This document shows positions 1 through 8,410 of a stretch of DNA of 64,000 nucleotides, piece after piece. Position numbers and translations under genes: made by a program. Positions within the stretch are counted from its first letter, which is position 1. Every line of letters starts with the position of its first letter. Below the pieces are notes generated by a model, which was not told where the DNA came from, did not search any database, and saw only the letters and a list, made by a program, of their open reading frames with translations. The stretch lies in the NCBI GenBank assembly GCA_963815475.1, contig CAWFHD010000001.1, forward strand, positions 744,001 through 808,000, read 5' to 3'. This DNA comes from Sulfopaludibacter sp963815475. GTDB taxonomy: Bacteria; Acidobacteriota; Terriglobia; Bryobacterales; Bryobacteraceae.

Positions 1-2
1 AG

Positions 3-1127
3 GCTGGCCTAACGGCTTTGGACCGTGCGGCGCTGGCGGCCGATCCGCGGCATCCTGAGAGCGCAGAGCGCTTTCCGGCTGTGGCGAAGCTGCTGCTGGA
101 GCACGGAGCCGAGGTGACGGTCCGCTGCGCTGTGGCTTTGGCTGACGCGGCTCGGGTGCGCGAACTGGTGGAGACCGAACCCAAAGTGTTGCGGCAGATT
201 GGCAGCGGCGGCGGCCTCCTCTCTCTGGCCGTGAATCACGGGCGCCTGGAGATGGTGCGGCTGCTATTGGACCTGGGCGCCGACGTGGACGAGCGCATCC
301 TGCTGGAAGAGTTAGAGGAGCCGACGCTGAGTTGGGGCATGCCGCTATGGTATGCCGCGTTGGCGGGAGACTTAGAGATCAGCAAGCTGCTGCTGGATCG
401 CGGGGCCGATCCAAATTCGAATGTGTATGCGTCGGGATGGCCTCTGCGGAATGCGTGGGGGCACAAAGACGAATCGGTGAAGCGGCTGTTGCTAGAGCGC
501 GGCGCCAGGCGGCAACCGTACATGGTGGTGGAAGCGCACGATGTGGCGGAGGCGAGGCGGCTGCTGGAGGCGAGTCCGACGGAGGAACTGGCGCAGGAGT
601 TGGCGTGGTCGGCGGGAGACCAGGGGTGTCCGGCGATTCTGGAACTGGCGCTGGGCTGTCTTCGGTGGGCCAGAGACGATCAGCGCTGGCATTGGGTGAT
701 GATTCAACCCATCCGCGGCGCGGGCGGAGATGCGGCGGACAACGAGGGTTTCTTTGAGAGCATGGCGGTGCTGCTGCGGCATGGCGTTGATCCGAATGTG
801 CATCGGTTCCGGCAGAGGATACTACACTTTGCCGCGGCGCATCATGGGCAAGTTGGGGAGAAGGTACGGGCACGGTTCGCGTCGATGTTGATCGATGCCG
901 GGGCGCGTTTGGATGTGCGGGACGATCTGCTGCGGTCTACACCGTTGGGATGGGCGTGTCGCTGGGGGCGCGAACCACTGGTGGAGTTGCTGATAGAGCG
1001 TGGGGCTCCGGTGGAGGAGATGGATGCTGAACCTTGGGCTACTCCTCGGGCGTGGGCTAAGAAGATGAAGCGCGATGGGGTGATGGCGATTTTGAATCGG
1101 CGGCGTGGATTCAAGCAGGGCACTTGA
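3..1127 (+). CDS. Ankyrin-repeat protein, 5' end cut by window
   Basis: The frame is open from the left edge and already reads an ankyrin-like GLTALDRA before the first possible TTG start at 18, so the gene begins outside the window. At least five ankyrin-type helical repeats can be seen, with the typical LLLDLGADVD, LLLDRGADPN, LLLERGAR, LLRHGVDPN and LLIERGAPVE turns spread over about 370 residues. Ankyrin repeats form protein-binding solenoids. No enzymatic domain or membrane segment is visible in the part seen. The partner and cellular role cannot be told. It ends in TGA, followed by a 139-bp gap. Confidence 0.85.
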   Translation, partial: AGLTALDRAALAADPRHPESAERFPAVAKLLLEHGAEVTVRCAVALADAARVRELVETEPKVLRQIGSGGGLLSLAVNHGRLEMVRLLLDLGADVDERILLEELEEPTLSWGMPLWYAALAGDLEISKLLLDRGADPNSNVYASGWPLRNAWGHKDESVKRLLLERGARRQPYMVVEAHDVAEARRLLEASPTEELAQELAWSAGDQGCPAILELALGCLRWARDDQRWHWVMIQPIRGAGGDAADNEGFFESMAVLLRHGVDPNVHRFRQRILHFAAAHHGQVGEKVRARFASMLIDAGARLDVRDDLLRSTPLGWACRWGREPLVELLIERGAPVEEMDAEPWATPRAWAKKMKRDGVMAILNRRRGFKQGT

Positions 1128-1266
1128 TATACGCCGATTGCAACTACGCTATTGGTACCTTCAGTACTTGCTGGTCTAATGCGATTTGTCACATGTCTGA
1201 CCGTGAAAGAGCCAAAATTAGCGGCTGGAAAATGGCCAATCTCGGTTAAAGTTGAACTTGCATAGA

Positions 1267-1710
1267 ATGATTCAACCTCCGAGTTCGCTAAGGGGCGGCG
1301 GAAATCGCCGGAACCTAGATTTGGCGCGGGTTCTGCTGGTGCATGGCGAACTTGCACCCAGGCTCGCGCTGCAGACCATTCTGCAAGCTGGAGGATATAC
1401 GGTGGATGTGGCTGCCACACCATCGGAAGCTCTCAGCAAGCTGGACGAAAAACCGTACGACCTGGTACTCAGCGACGGCGAATCGAGTTCCGGGCGGAAT
1501 GTACTGGCATATGCGCGTGTGAAAGAGTACAAACCGGCGACGGCCGTGGTGACTTCGCACGAAATGATTCAGGTGCGCCGGTCGCCTGGGCCGGCGCGGC
1601 AGTCCATGTCGATCTGTACCGAGAATCTGCCGCTTCTGTTGGGCAAGGTGGCGGACTTGATTGGGCTTCGTGCCATCCGGCGATGCCGGTTAGCGCGCCA
1701 GCCGGTATAG
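1267..1710 (+). CDS. Degenerate response-regulator receiver protein
   Basis: A protein of about 147 aa with a CheY-like fold pattern: ARVLLV strand 1, a helix ending in GGYTVDVA, then YDLVLSD with the candidate phospho-acceptor Asp. The usual acidic pair after strand 1 is replaced (VHGE) and the conserved Lys near the end is not in a recognisable context, so phosphorylation is doubtful. There is no output domain. The ATG at 1267 was chosen; a TTG 15 bp upstream is also in frame and neither has a clear ribosome site. It converges on the FecR-like gene across a shared terminator. Confidence 0.6.
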   Translation: MIQPPSSLRGGGNRRNLDLARVLLVHGELAPRLALQTILQAGGYTVDVAATPSEALSKLDEKPYDLVLSDGESSSGRNVLAYARVKEYKPATAVVTSHEMIQVRRSPGPARQSMSICTENLPLLLGKVADLIGLRAIRRCRLARQPV

Positions 1711-1727
1711 CGATTTTCCGGGCACAC

Positions 1728-1773
1728 CACCAAAAAGGGCCGGTCAGGAAATCCTGACCGGCCCTTTTTGGTG
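1728..1773. terminator. Bidirectional rho-independent terminator
   Basis: A perfect 21-bp inverted repeat (arms 1728-1748 and 1753-1773, 4-nt loop) has a GC-rich core flanked by an A5 run on the left and a T5 run on the right. It lies between two converging genes, so it can end transcription from both strands. Confidence 0.9.
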
Positions 1774-1789
1774 TTAGGAGGAATCTAGT

Positions 1790-2899
1790 CTAGTGGTGCC
1801 CGCCGCCACCACCGCCGCCCGAAGATCCGCCGTGGCCACCGCCGGCCGCGCCGCCCGCGGAGGAGACGCCAGCGCCAGCTGAGCTCACTCCAGCAGAACT
1901 CCCTGCAGAAGCGCCGCTATACGAACCAGCGGAAGATGCGACGCCCGAATATCCAGAGGAAGTGGCCGCCGCCGAGGTGTAGCCACCCATACCGCCGAAA
2001 CCGCTGCTCGCGCTGGAGCCACGGTTGCCGCCGCCGTAATTGGCGGGCGGGACGTAGTAGGCGCGCATCACGGTGTAAGGGCTCCAGAAACGGTAGCCGT
2101 AGGGGCTATACATGGCGCCGCGGCAAGGCATGTAGGTGTACATTCCATACCACTGGTTGAACGCCCAGGAATTTAAGCAATTGTTGCCGAGGCCCATGCC
2201 GATTCCAAGTCCGCCGAGACCCCAGCCGCCACCGCCGGTGGAATACTGCCCGGAATCGAGAAGGGACTTCGCCGCAGAGACGTTCGCGATGGCGAGGTAC
2301 TCACCGCGACGATGGCTCCAATGATCGAGCGCATCGGTCTCTTCAACGTTGAATTTTTCCACCGAAGCGGAAGTGCTGTCGAGCATGAGCATGCGTCCGA
2401 CGCCAACCGGAACGGCGCCGCTCGCCATTTGCACGTTGGCCAACCCCTTATATACCTTGACGCGGGCGGGTTGACTGTCAAAGCGGTAGATGCCGGCTTT
2501 GGATAGCGCGACCATGCCGTCTTTGCAGGCAATGGTGACTGAGGTGTCCTTGGCGATGTCGTCCGCTTCCACCACGGCAGAACCGGTCAGCATCTCGAGA
2601 CGCGTATCGATCAGGCGGTTCGTAAGAAGTTTGAGAGAGCTATTCTCACCAAGGCGAAGAACCACTCCGGGAGTGAGGAGGATTTCGGCCCGGCCGTCTT
2701 CCGTCCGTACCACCGAATTCTCCTTGATATCGGGGAACTTGGTAACGGAGTATTCGACAGGCTGGTCGCCAAGAAAAACTCTGCCTTCGACGTACGCGAT
2801 CACGCCCGATTTGGCCGAGATCACGGGCTGCGCCGAGGCTGTGACAGCGCCCAGCGCGAGGAGGACTGTCAGCGGAACTGCAATCCGAACCGACTTCAT
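1790..2899 (-). CDS. FecR-like domain secreted protein with Gly/Ser-rich tail
   Basis: 369 aa. An N-terminal signal peptide ends near ASAQ. Residues about 40-200 match the FecR/LysM-associated beta fold seen in acidobacterial secreted proteins: a regulatory-sheet pattern with NSVVRTEDGRAEILLTPG and LRLGENSSLKL. A Tyr/Pro/Asn-rich linker follows, then a C-terminal tail of about 80 residues that is almost only Gly, Ser, Ala and His. The tail looks like a low-complexity, surface-exposed segment. The start at 2899 is preceded by an AAGGGG ribosome site about 8 nt away. The classical FecR partners (FecI sigma factor, TonB receptor) are not adjacent, so an iron-signalling role is not supported. Confidence 0.75.
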   Translation of the reverse strand: MKSVRIAVPLTVLLALGAVTASAQPVISAKSGVIAYVEGRVFLGDQPVEYSVTKFPDIKENSVVRTEDGRAEILLTPGVVLRLGENSSLKLLTNRLIDTRLEMLTGSAVVEADDIAKDTSVTIACKDGMVALSKAGIYRFDSQPARVKVYKGLANVQMASGAVPVGVGRMLMLDSTSASVEKFNVEETDALDHWSHRRGEYLAIANVSAAKSLLDSGQYSTGGGGWGLGGLGIGMGLGNNCLNSWAFNQWYGMYTYMPCRGAMYSPYGYRFWSPYTVMRAYYVPPANYGGGNRGSSASSGFGGMGGYTSAAATSSGYSGVASSAGSYSGASAGSSAGVSSAGAGVSSAGGAAGGGHGGSSGGGGGGGHH

Positions 2900-3019
2900 G
2901 ATGCACCCCTTACAGCTATAGCTTGGGGGCTACAGACAAGTTTGTCAATGGAAAGAAGATAGCTATTTCGGGTCTGTCGGCGAATTCGACGACCAAACCA
3001 CCATCTTTCGATACACTCG

Positions 3020-4336
3020 TTACAGACGGACGATTTTGGCTGAGACGACGCCTTTGAGGGCGTTGCGGGTGTCGACAATCAGCGGCGCCCGCTCCAGCAA
3101 CCCCTTATAGTCGAACGCGGAATGGTCGGTGATGATCACCACGCAATCGGCATCGGCAGCCGCGTTTTCGGGCGAGACTTCGAGGGAAAGTCCTTCGGCG
3201 CGCAGTACAGGCACGTGAGGATCGCTGTAGGTGACGATTCCGCCGCGGCGCTGCAACAGGTGGATCACATCGAGCGCGGGCGATTCGCGCATATCGTCGA
3301 TATCGCGCTTGTAGGCTACGCCCATCACATGAATGCGCGACCCCTTGACGGGTTTGCCGGCATCGTTGAGGGCATTCTGCACCTTATCGGCGACGAAGTG
3401 CGGCATCTGACCGTTGATGTAGCCCGCCAGCTCAATGAAGCGCGCTTCGATGCCGGCCTGTTTGGTCTTCCAGGAAAGATAGAAGGGATCGATGGGGATG
3501 CAGTGGCCGCCCAGGCCTGGACCGGGGTAGAACGGCATGAAACCGAAGGGTTTGGTGGCGGCGGCGTCGATGACTTCCCAAACGTTGATGCCCATGCGGT
3601 CGCACATGAGGGCGATCTCGTTGGCCAGCCCGATGTTGATCATCCGGAAGGTGTTTTCGAGAAGCTTCACCATCTCGGCGACCTGGGTGGAACTGACCGG
3701 CACCACGTGTTGCAGGGCCTGCGCGTAGAACAACTGGCCCATGGAAGTGCAAGCCGCGGTCACGCCGCCCACCACTTTGGGAATGTTGGAAGTCTGGAAT
3801 TTGGGGTTGCCGGGATCGACGCGTTCGGGGGAGAAGCAGAGGAAAAAGTCCTGGCCCACTTCGAGACCGGTCTTGGATAGCATGGGCAGCACCACCTCGT
3901 CGGTGGTACCAGGGTACGTAGTGGATTCCAGAATCACCAGCATGCCGGCATGGAGGTGGCGCGCAATTTCGCCCGTAGACGCCACGATGTAGCTCATATC
4001 GGGGTCTTTGGTTTTGCGAAGTGGAGTGGGGACGCAGATGTTGATGGTATCGAGCTCCAGGATGGCCGAAAAATCGGTGGTGGCGCGGAGTTTGCCGGAT
4101 TCCACTAACGGACCCAGCACGGAAGTTGGGATATCGCCGATGTAGGAGTCGCCGGCGTTGACACGGCGGACCTTATCTTCGCTGAGATCGATTCCAGTGA
4201 CGGCGAAGCCGGCCTTGGCGAACTCGACAGCTAGCGGGAGGCCGACGTATCCCAGGCCGACGATTCCCACGCGCGCGTGGCGCGAGCGGATCTTCTCTTC
4301 CAAAATGGTGGCGGTTGCGATCTGTGTTTCGGTCAT
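3020..4336 (-). CDS. Nucleotide-sugar dehydrogenase (UDP-GlcNAc 6-dehydrogenase, WbpA-like)
   Basis: 438 aa with the start at 4336; an upstream in-frame codon at 4438 would run into dapF. The N-terminal NAD-binding motif GIVGLGYVGLPLAVE is followed by the central domain and the catalytic-cysteine motif GGHCIPIDPFYLSWK. That motif is typical of the UDP-N-acetylhexosamine dehydrogenase group and differs from plain UDP-glucose dehydrogenase. The enzyme would oxidise C6 of a UDP-N-acetylhexosamine in two NAD-dependent steps to give a uronic acid for surface polysaccharide. It follows dapF by about 70 bp on the same strand. Exact substrate (GlcNAc or ManNAc) cannot be settled from motifs. Confidence 0.9.
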   Translation of the reverse strand: MTETQIATATILEEKIRSRHARVGIVGLGYVGLPLAVEFAKAGFAVTGIDLSEDKVRRVNAGDSYIGDIPTSVLGPLVESGKLRATTDFSAILELDTINICVPTPLRKTKDPDMSYIVASTGEIARHLHAGMLVILESTTYPGTTDEVVLPMLSKTGLEVGQDFFLCFSPERVDPGNPKFQTSNIPKVVGGVTAACTSMGQLFYAQALQHVVPVSSTQVAEMVKLLENTFRMINIGLANEIALMCDRMGINVWEVIDAAATKPFGFMPFYPGPGLGGHCIPIDPFYLSWKTKQAGIEARFIELAGYINGQMPHFVADKVQNALNDAGKPVKGSRIHVMGVAYKRDIDDMRESPALDVIHLLQRRGGIVTYSDPHVPVLRAEGLSLEVSPENAAADADCVVIITDHSAFDYKGLLERAPLIVDTRNALKGVVSAKIVRL

Positions 4337-4406
4337 CAACGGACTATTCTCGCATGCCGGGCCGGAAACAGACGGGGTGGGCGCCACAGAAAAGGTACCG
4401 GAACTC

Positions 4407-5207
4407 CTAGGGTAAGCCCAGGTATTCTCCCTCAGCAATCAATTCCGCAGGGCCGGTTAGAAAGATCTCGTCTTCCAGGCGTAAGTGGATGGGGCCGGCG
4501 GCGGTGAGGACCCGCACCGGCGATTGGGCCATGCCACGGAGCACGGCGGTGAAGGCGGCGCCGGTGGAACCCGTCCCGGAGCTCATGGTCTCACCGGCGC
4601 CGCGCTCCCAGAAGCGCACGTCGATGGTGTGCTCGTCGACTGCACGGATGAAGGACACATTGGTTTTCTTGGGGAAGTGCGGATGGGACTCGATGGCGGC
4701 GCCCATGCCGCGCCAGTCGAAGTCGAAATCGTCGACGGGAACGGCGCATTGCGGATTGCCCACCCAGACCAGGGTAACGTCGCGGGGACCGGAGGCGAGC
4801 GGCAGAAGGAAGCGGGGCTCCCGCGCCTCGGCTCGCCCCATATTCATTTCGAATTCGAAGAGGAGTTCGGAGCGCCTTAACAGGCGGAGGGTTTTGATGC
4901 CCGCTCCAGTGCGGATGCGGACCACGCCGGCGGCGTAGCCGTGGCGGATGAGAAAAGCCGCGGCGCAGCGCGTGCCGTTGCCGGAGATTTCGGCGGCGCT
5001 GCCGTCGGAGTTGTAAAGCTGGATGGCGCCTTCGGCATCGGCATCGGTGGGCGGGTCCACCAGCATCCAGCCGTCCGCGCCCACGCCGGTGTGGCGATCA
5101 CAAATGGCCTTGGCGAGCGACGCGTGGCCGGATTCGGGCGCGTCTTTTCGCCAGGTGAGCAGAAAGTCGTTCTTGGCGCCGTGGGCCTTGGTGAACGGGA
5201 TCTTCAT
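4407..5207 (-). CDS. dapF: Diaminopimelate epimerase homologue with Cys-to-Ser change
   Basis: 266 aa, the usual family length. DapF interconverts LL- and meso-diaminopimelate for lysine and peptidoglycan synthesis using two catalytic cysteines as acid/base pair. The first is present (GNGTRCAA, residue about 81). The second should be in an ACGTG motif, but the sequence reads ERGAGETMSSGTGS: the codon is TCC (Ser), one base from TGC. Other active-site residues are present: HGAKNDF, GNPQCAV, NVSFI and the ERGAGET Glu-Arg pair. Its ATG overlaps the stop of the upstream YbjQ-like gene (ATGA), which suggests translational coupling. Whether this enzyme is a full epimerase is open. Confidence 0.85.
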   Translation of the reverse strand: MKIPFTKAHGAKNDFLLTWRKDAPESGHASLAKAICDRHTGVGADGWMLVDPPTDADAEGAIQLYNSDGSAAEISGNGTRCAAAFLIRHGYAAGVVRIRTGAGIKTLRLLRRSELLFEFEMNMGRAEAREPRFLLPLASGPRDVTLVWVGNPQCAVPVDDFDFDWRGMGAAIESHPHFPKKTNVSFIRAVDEHTIDVRFWERGAGETMSSGTGSTGAAFTAVLRGMAQSPVRVLTAAGPIHLRLEDEIFLTGPAELIAEGEYLGLP

Positions 5208-5536
5208 TCCGGCTGGACCTGCACGGCCGTTCCATAGGCCAGCACTTCGGTGACGCCCTGCATAATCTCAGTGGCATCGTAGCGAGTGCCGATGATGGCG
5301 TTGGCGCCGAGTTCGTTGGCGTGCTGGATCATGATTTCGAAGGCCTCAACGCGGGTGCGTTCGCAGAGATCGCTGAACAGCGAGATGTTGCCGCCCACTA
5401 TGGTCTGCAGACTGGCGCCGATGGTGCCGAACACCGACCGCGAGCGCACCACAATACCGCGGACGACGCCGAGGTTGCGGATGACGCGTTGACCGGGCAG
5501 GTCGAAGGCGGTGGTTACGTTTTCATGAGCTACCAT
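5204..5536 (-). CDS. YbjQ/UPF0145 family protein (heavy-metal-binding domain)
   Basis: 110 aa from the ATG at 5536. This start was chosen over one 54 bp upstream because a strong GGGAGGT ribosome site lies directly before it. The sequence fits the YbjQ fold: PGQRVIRNLGVVRGIVVRSRS, then the SLFSDLCERTR helix region and ELGANAIIGTRYD, ending in AYGTAVQV. The family forms pentamers and is often labelled heavy-metal binding, but no function is firmly known. It overlaps the glycosyltransferase gene upstream by 14 bp and dapF downstream by 4 bp, so the three are probably one transcript. Confidence 0.85.
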   Translation of the reverse strand: MVAHENVTTAFDLPGQRVIRNLGVVRGIVVRSRSVFGTIGASLQTIVGGNISLFSDLCERTRVEAFEIMIQHANELGANAIIGTRYDATEIMQGVTEVLAYGTAVQVQPE

Positions 5537-7046
5537 ATTTACCTCCCGAGCTTCGTCGGTAGATCTCGATGATCGGCTCGTCTTTTTCAATGATGGTTTT
5601 TACCAGGGTATACTGCTCGCGGGCTTTGCCGGTGACGGCATCGTAAACCGGGTCGCCGCGCCGGACTACGGCCCACTCGTGCCAGAGAAAGAGATCGGGG
5701 CGCGTCACCGCGGCATTCCACGGAATGCCGTCGCACTCGGTGAAGGTTTCGCGCAGAGGGATTCCCATTTCGCGATAGATTCCGGTGAGGTCGCCGAAGG
5801 AGGTGATGATGCCCTCGCCCGGCAGATAGCGGGGCTTGAGGAACTCGGCGGCCTGGCGGGTCCAGGCACGGCGGCCTTCGGAGTTCACACGCGATTCTTC
5901 CCAGGTGATCCAATTCGATGGAGCGGGATGAACCAGCCAGTGGATGGAACCGGCGGCGACCACCAGCACGGCGAAGATGGCGCGGGCGCGCGCAGGCGCC
6001 ATCGCGACCACCGCGGCGGCGCCCACCACCAGCAGCGGCAGCGCGCACATGCCGTAGCGCGTGTTGTAGTACGAATGCGGCCAGAGGATGGGGACGTGGA
6101 TGGGCATGCCCGCGGAATGCATCGACCAGATGTAGAAGGCGGGAGTCAGCAGCAGCAGTGCTACCGGCCACAGGGCGCGTTTCCACAGCGCCGCAGCGAT
6201 GCCGAGCGTTCCTACGATCCAGAGGCCGGGGCCGACTCCGAGTTCGGCGGCGGTGCGCACGTAGAGCCACGCCAGGGTCCAGTTGTCCTTGCCGGCGTAC
6301 GGGCGGTTGCCCTGAATGGCGAGCGCTGAGTAGGGACCGTTGTAAAACCAGAGCGGATAGCCGGTGAGATACCAGTTGTGGCCGATCCAGTAGAGCGGAC
6401 CGAGACTGGCAAGGACTCCAAACAGCAGGGTGGACGTGATGCGGCGCCGGGCGGCCAGAAGAAAATAGAGCGCGCCGAACGGGATGAGGAACCAGCCGTC
6501 GTAGCGGCTCAGGGTAGCGGCGCAGGCAGCGATACCGGCTCCGGCGACGGCTCCGAAGGCCTGCGTTTCGCGAAAGCGAACCGTGAAATAGAGCAGCGCC
6601 ATGAGGCACGCGAAGAAAACCGATTCGCTCATGGCAATCGATTGCAGGTAGAGAATGTTGGGGTTCAGGGCGAACAGCGCGGTCGCGGTGGCGGCCGCCG
6701 CGGCGCTGTTAAAGATGCGGCGCGCGGCTGCGAAGAGGAACGATCCGGCGAGGACGAAACAGATGGAGGACGGGAGGGCTCCGGCGAGGCCGCTGCGCCA
6801 TAGATTGTCATTGGCCACGAAGGGCAGCATGAGGGCGTGCGGCAGAGGGAGCCAGGGACTTCCGAACTGGAGGTAGCCGGGCGTTTGGGAATCGACGATG
6901 CGGCGGGCCGTGTTGAGGTGCGCTTCGGCATCTCCGTAGTAGAGGAGGTAGTGGTGGGAATAGAAGAACCAGACGGCTCCGGCGGAGACGAGGGACAGGA
7001 TTAGGGCGGCGACCAGTACTGGCGCGAGATGGCGATCGTCAGTCAT
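5523..7046 (-). CDS. Membrane glycosyltransferase, GT39/ArnT-like (dolichyl-phosphate-mannose type)
   Basis: 507 aa with around ten hydrophobic segments and a first loop after TM1 holding YYGDAEAHLNTAR. This is the acidic-residue loop position used by lipid-phosphate-sugar-dependent (GT-C) transferases. Later loops hold LSRYDGWFLIPFG and PLWFYNGPY. The last 130 residues are soluble and would face the periplasm. GT-C enzymes move a sugar from a polyprenyl-phosphate donor to protein, lipid or polysaccharide; the acceptor here is unknown. It heads a probable leftward operon with ybjQ-like, dapF and the UDP-sugar dehydrogenase. Confidence 0.75.
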   Translation of the reverse strand: MTDDRHLAPVLVAALILSLVSAGAVWFFYSHHYLLYYGDAEAHLNTARRIVDSQTPGYLQFGSPWLPLPHALMLPFVANDNLWRSGLAGALPSSICFVLAGSFLFAAARRIFNSAAAAATATALFALNPNILYLQSIAMSESVFFACLMALLYFTVRFRETQAFGAVAGAGIAACAATLSRYDGWFLIPFGALYFLLAARRRITSTLLFGVLASLGPLYWIGHNWYLTGYPLWFYNGPYSALAIQGNRPYAGKDNWTLAWLYVRTAAELGVGPGLWIVGTLGIAAALWKRALWPVALLLLTPAFYIWSMHSAGMPIHVPILWPHSYYNTRYGMCALPLLVVGAAAVVAMAPARARAIFAVLVVAAGSIHWLVHPAPSNWITWEESRVNSEGRRAWTRQAAEFLKPRYLPGEGIITSFGDLTGIYREMGIPLRETFTECDGIPWNAAVTRPDLFLWHEWAVVRRGDPVYDAVTGKAREQYTLVKTIIEKDEPIIEIYRRSSGGKYGSS

Positions 7047-7051
7047 CGTTG

Positions 7052-7145
7052 GCAGGCTTCAGCCTGCGGTGGGCTTTAGCCCGCCAATTCCGAGCGCCCG
7101 ATAACCGTCTGCACGGACTAAAGTCCGCTGCAGGCTAAAGCCTGC
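7052..7145. repeat. Array of four short intergenic palindromes
   Basis: Four related hairpin units lie side by side: GCAGGCTTCAGCCTGC (7052-7067), GTGGGCTTTAGCCCGC just after it, CGGACTAAAGTCCG (7114-7127) and GCAGGCTAAAGCCTGC (7130-7145). All share a GGCT-A/T-rich-AGCC or GACT-AAA-GTC layout, like REP-type elements. They fill the gap between the PfkB kinase and the glycosyltransferase gene. Confidence 0.8.
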
Positions 7146-7153
7146 CCCACGAA

Positions 7154-8074
7154 TCAAAACGCCGTGCAGGATTTGAACTCCTGGAAGCGGGCTTCGATTT
7201 CGTCTCGGGTGAGGGTGCGGAAGCGGTCGATGCCAAATTTTTCGCAGCAGAAGCTGCCCATCACCGAGCCGTAAATCACCGCGCGGCTCAACTGTTCCAT
7301 GTCGACATCGCCGTTCACGGATTGGATTCCCTGCCCTGCCAGATAGCCGATGAAACCTCCGGCGAAGCAATCGCCCGCGCCGGTGGGGTCGAAGACATCT
7401 TCCAAAAGGTAGCCCGGCGCCATGAAGTGGTAGCCATCGCGGAACAGGATGGCGCCATATTCGCCGCGCTTGATCACCAAGACGCGCGGGCCCATCTGCA
7501 TAATCTTGGCCGCCGCGCGCCGCAGATTGTGCTCGCCCGAAAGCAGGCGCGCTTCGCTATCGTTGATGAGCAGGAAGTCCCAGTCCTTGAGGGTCTCGAG
7601 CAACTGCGGGCGGAAATCGTTGATCCAGTAATTCATGGTGTCGCCGCCGGTGATCCTGACGTTCGACATTTGCCGGCGCACCATCTTCTGCAGTTCGGGC
7701 TGGATGTTGCCGAGCAGGAGGTACGGCGCGGCTTTGTACGAATCGGGCAGCTTCGGACTGAAGTCGGCGAAGACGTTGAGGTCTGTGCGCAGGGTGGTGC
7801 GGTCGTTCATATCGGCCGAGTAGACGCCCGCCCAGAAGAAGGTCTTGCCTCCGGGGACGCGCTCCAGGCCGGCGAGATCGATCTTGCGCGAGGCCAGCAG
7901 ATCGACATCCTCCTGCGCGAAATCATCGCCCACCACGGCGACGATCTTTACCGGTGTGAAATATCCGGCGGCCAGGGAGATATAGGTGGCGGCGCCGCCG
8001 AGCATGCGATCAACTTTTCCATGCGGCGTTTCCACGCCGTCGTAGGCAACGGATCCAACAACGATTAATGACAT
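7154..8074 (-). CDS. PfkB-family sugar/nucleoside kinase
   Basis: 306 aa from the ATG at 8074; an upstream in-frame codon adds only 8 unlikely residues. The PfkB fold is shown by the N-terminal MSLIVVGSVAYDGVETP, the GGAATYISLAAGYF glycine motif and the C-terminal anion-hole/catalytic motif DPTGAGDCFAGGF with the catalytic Asp. Members phosphorylate ribose, fructose, adenosine and similar compounds with ATP in the cytoplasm. The overall layout (early DGVETP, DLAGLERVPGGKTFFWAG) is of the type often annotated as ribokinase or adenosine kinase in Acidobacteria. The substrate is not determinable. It follows the 100-aa membrane protein by 24 bp. Confidence 0.85.
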   Translation of the reverse strand: MSLIVVGSVAYDGVETPHGKVDRMLGGAATYISLAAGYFTPVKIVAVVGDDFAQEDVDLLASRKIDLAGLERVPGGKTFFWAGVYSADMNDRTTLRTDLNVFADFSPKLPDSYKAAPYLLLGNIQPELQKMVRRQMSNVRITGGDTMNYWINDFRPQLLETLKDWDFLLINDSEARLLSGEHNLRRAAAKIMQMGPRVLVIKRGEYGAILFRDGYHFMAPGYLLEDVFDPTGAGDCFAGGFIGYLAGQGIQSVNGDVDMEQLSRAVIYGSVMGSFCCEKFGIDRFRTLTRDEIEARFQEFKSCTAF

Positions 8075-8098
8075 GTAAGAGAAGATTGTAGCAAGCAA

Positions 8099-8401
8099 CT
8101 ACTCGTCGTCCGGATTAATTGCGAGCTTGATCTCTTCGTGCTTCTTCTCGCGTGAGGCGTCCCAGAAGGCTCCGGCGAAGGCGACCGCGGAAAGCGCCCA
8201 ACTTACGATGGCAGCGCCGTCGATGGAGTGATGAATCACGATGGCGCCGAGGCAGAGCAGGGTGCGGACCATCCAGGCATACAGGCGGACGGGTTTCTGT
8301 TGGCCTCTGCGAACCAAGGCAGCCGAGCGGCCCAGCATGAAGGCGCAGGCGACGCCGATGAAACCGAGCACGCCACGCATGAATTCCATGGACAGGGACA
8401 T
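8099..8401 (-). CDS. Small membrane protein, function unknown
   Basis: 100 aa with three hydrophobic stretches (about residues 8-27, 45-60 and 65-80) and a charged C-terminus (SREKKHEEIKLAINPDDE). The start at 8401 is preceded by AAGGTAT. I do not recognise a family. It sits between the secreted duplicated-domain protein (9-bp gap) and the PfkB kinase (24-bp gap) on the same strand, so the three are probably co-transcribed. Confidence 0.65.
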   Translation of the reverse strand: MSLSMEFMRGVLGFIGVACAFMLGRSAALVRRGQQKPVRLYAWMVRTLLCLGAIVIHHSIDGAAIVSWALSAVAFAGAFWDASREKKHEEIKLAINPDDE

Positions 8402-8410
8402 ATACCTTGA

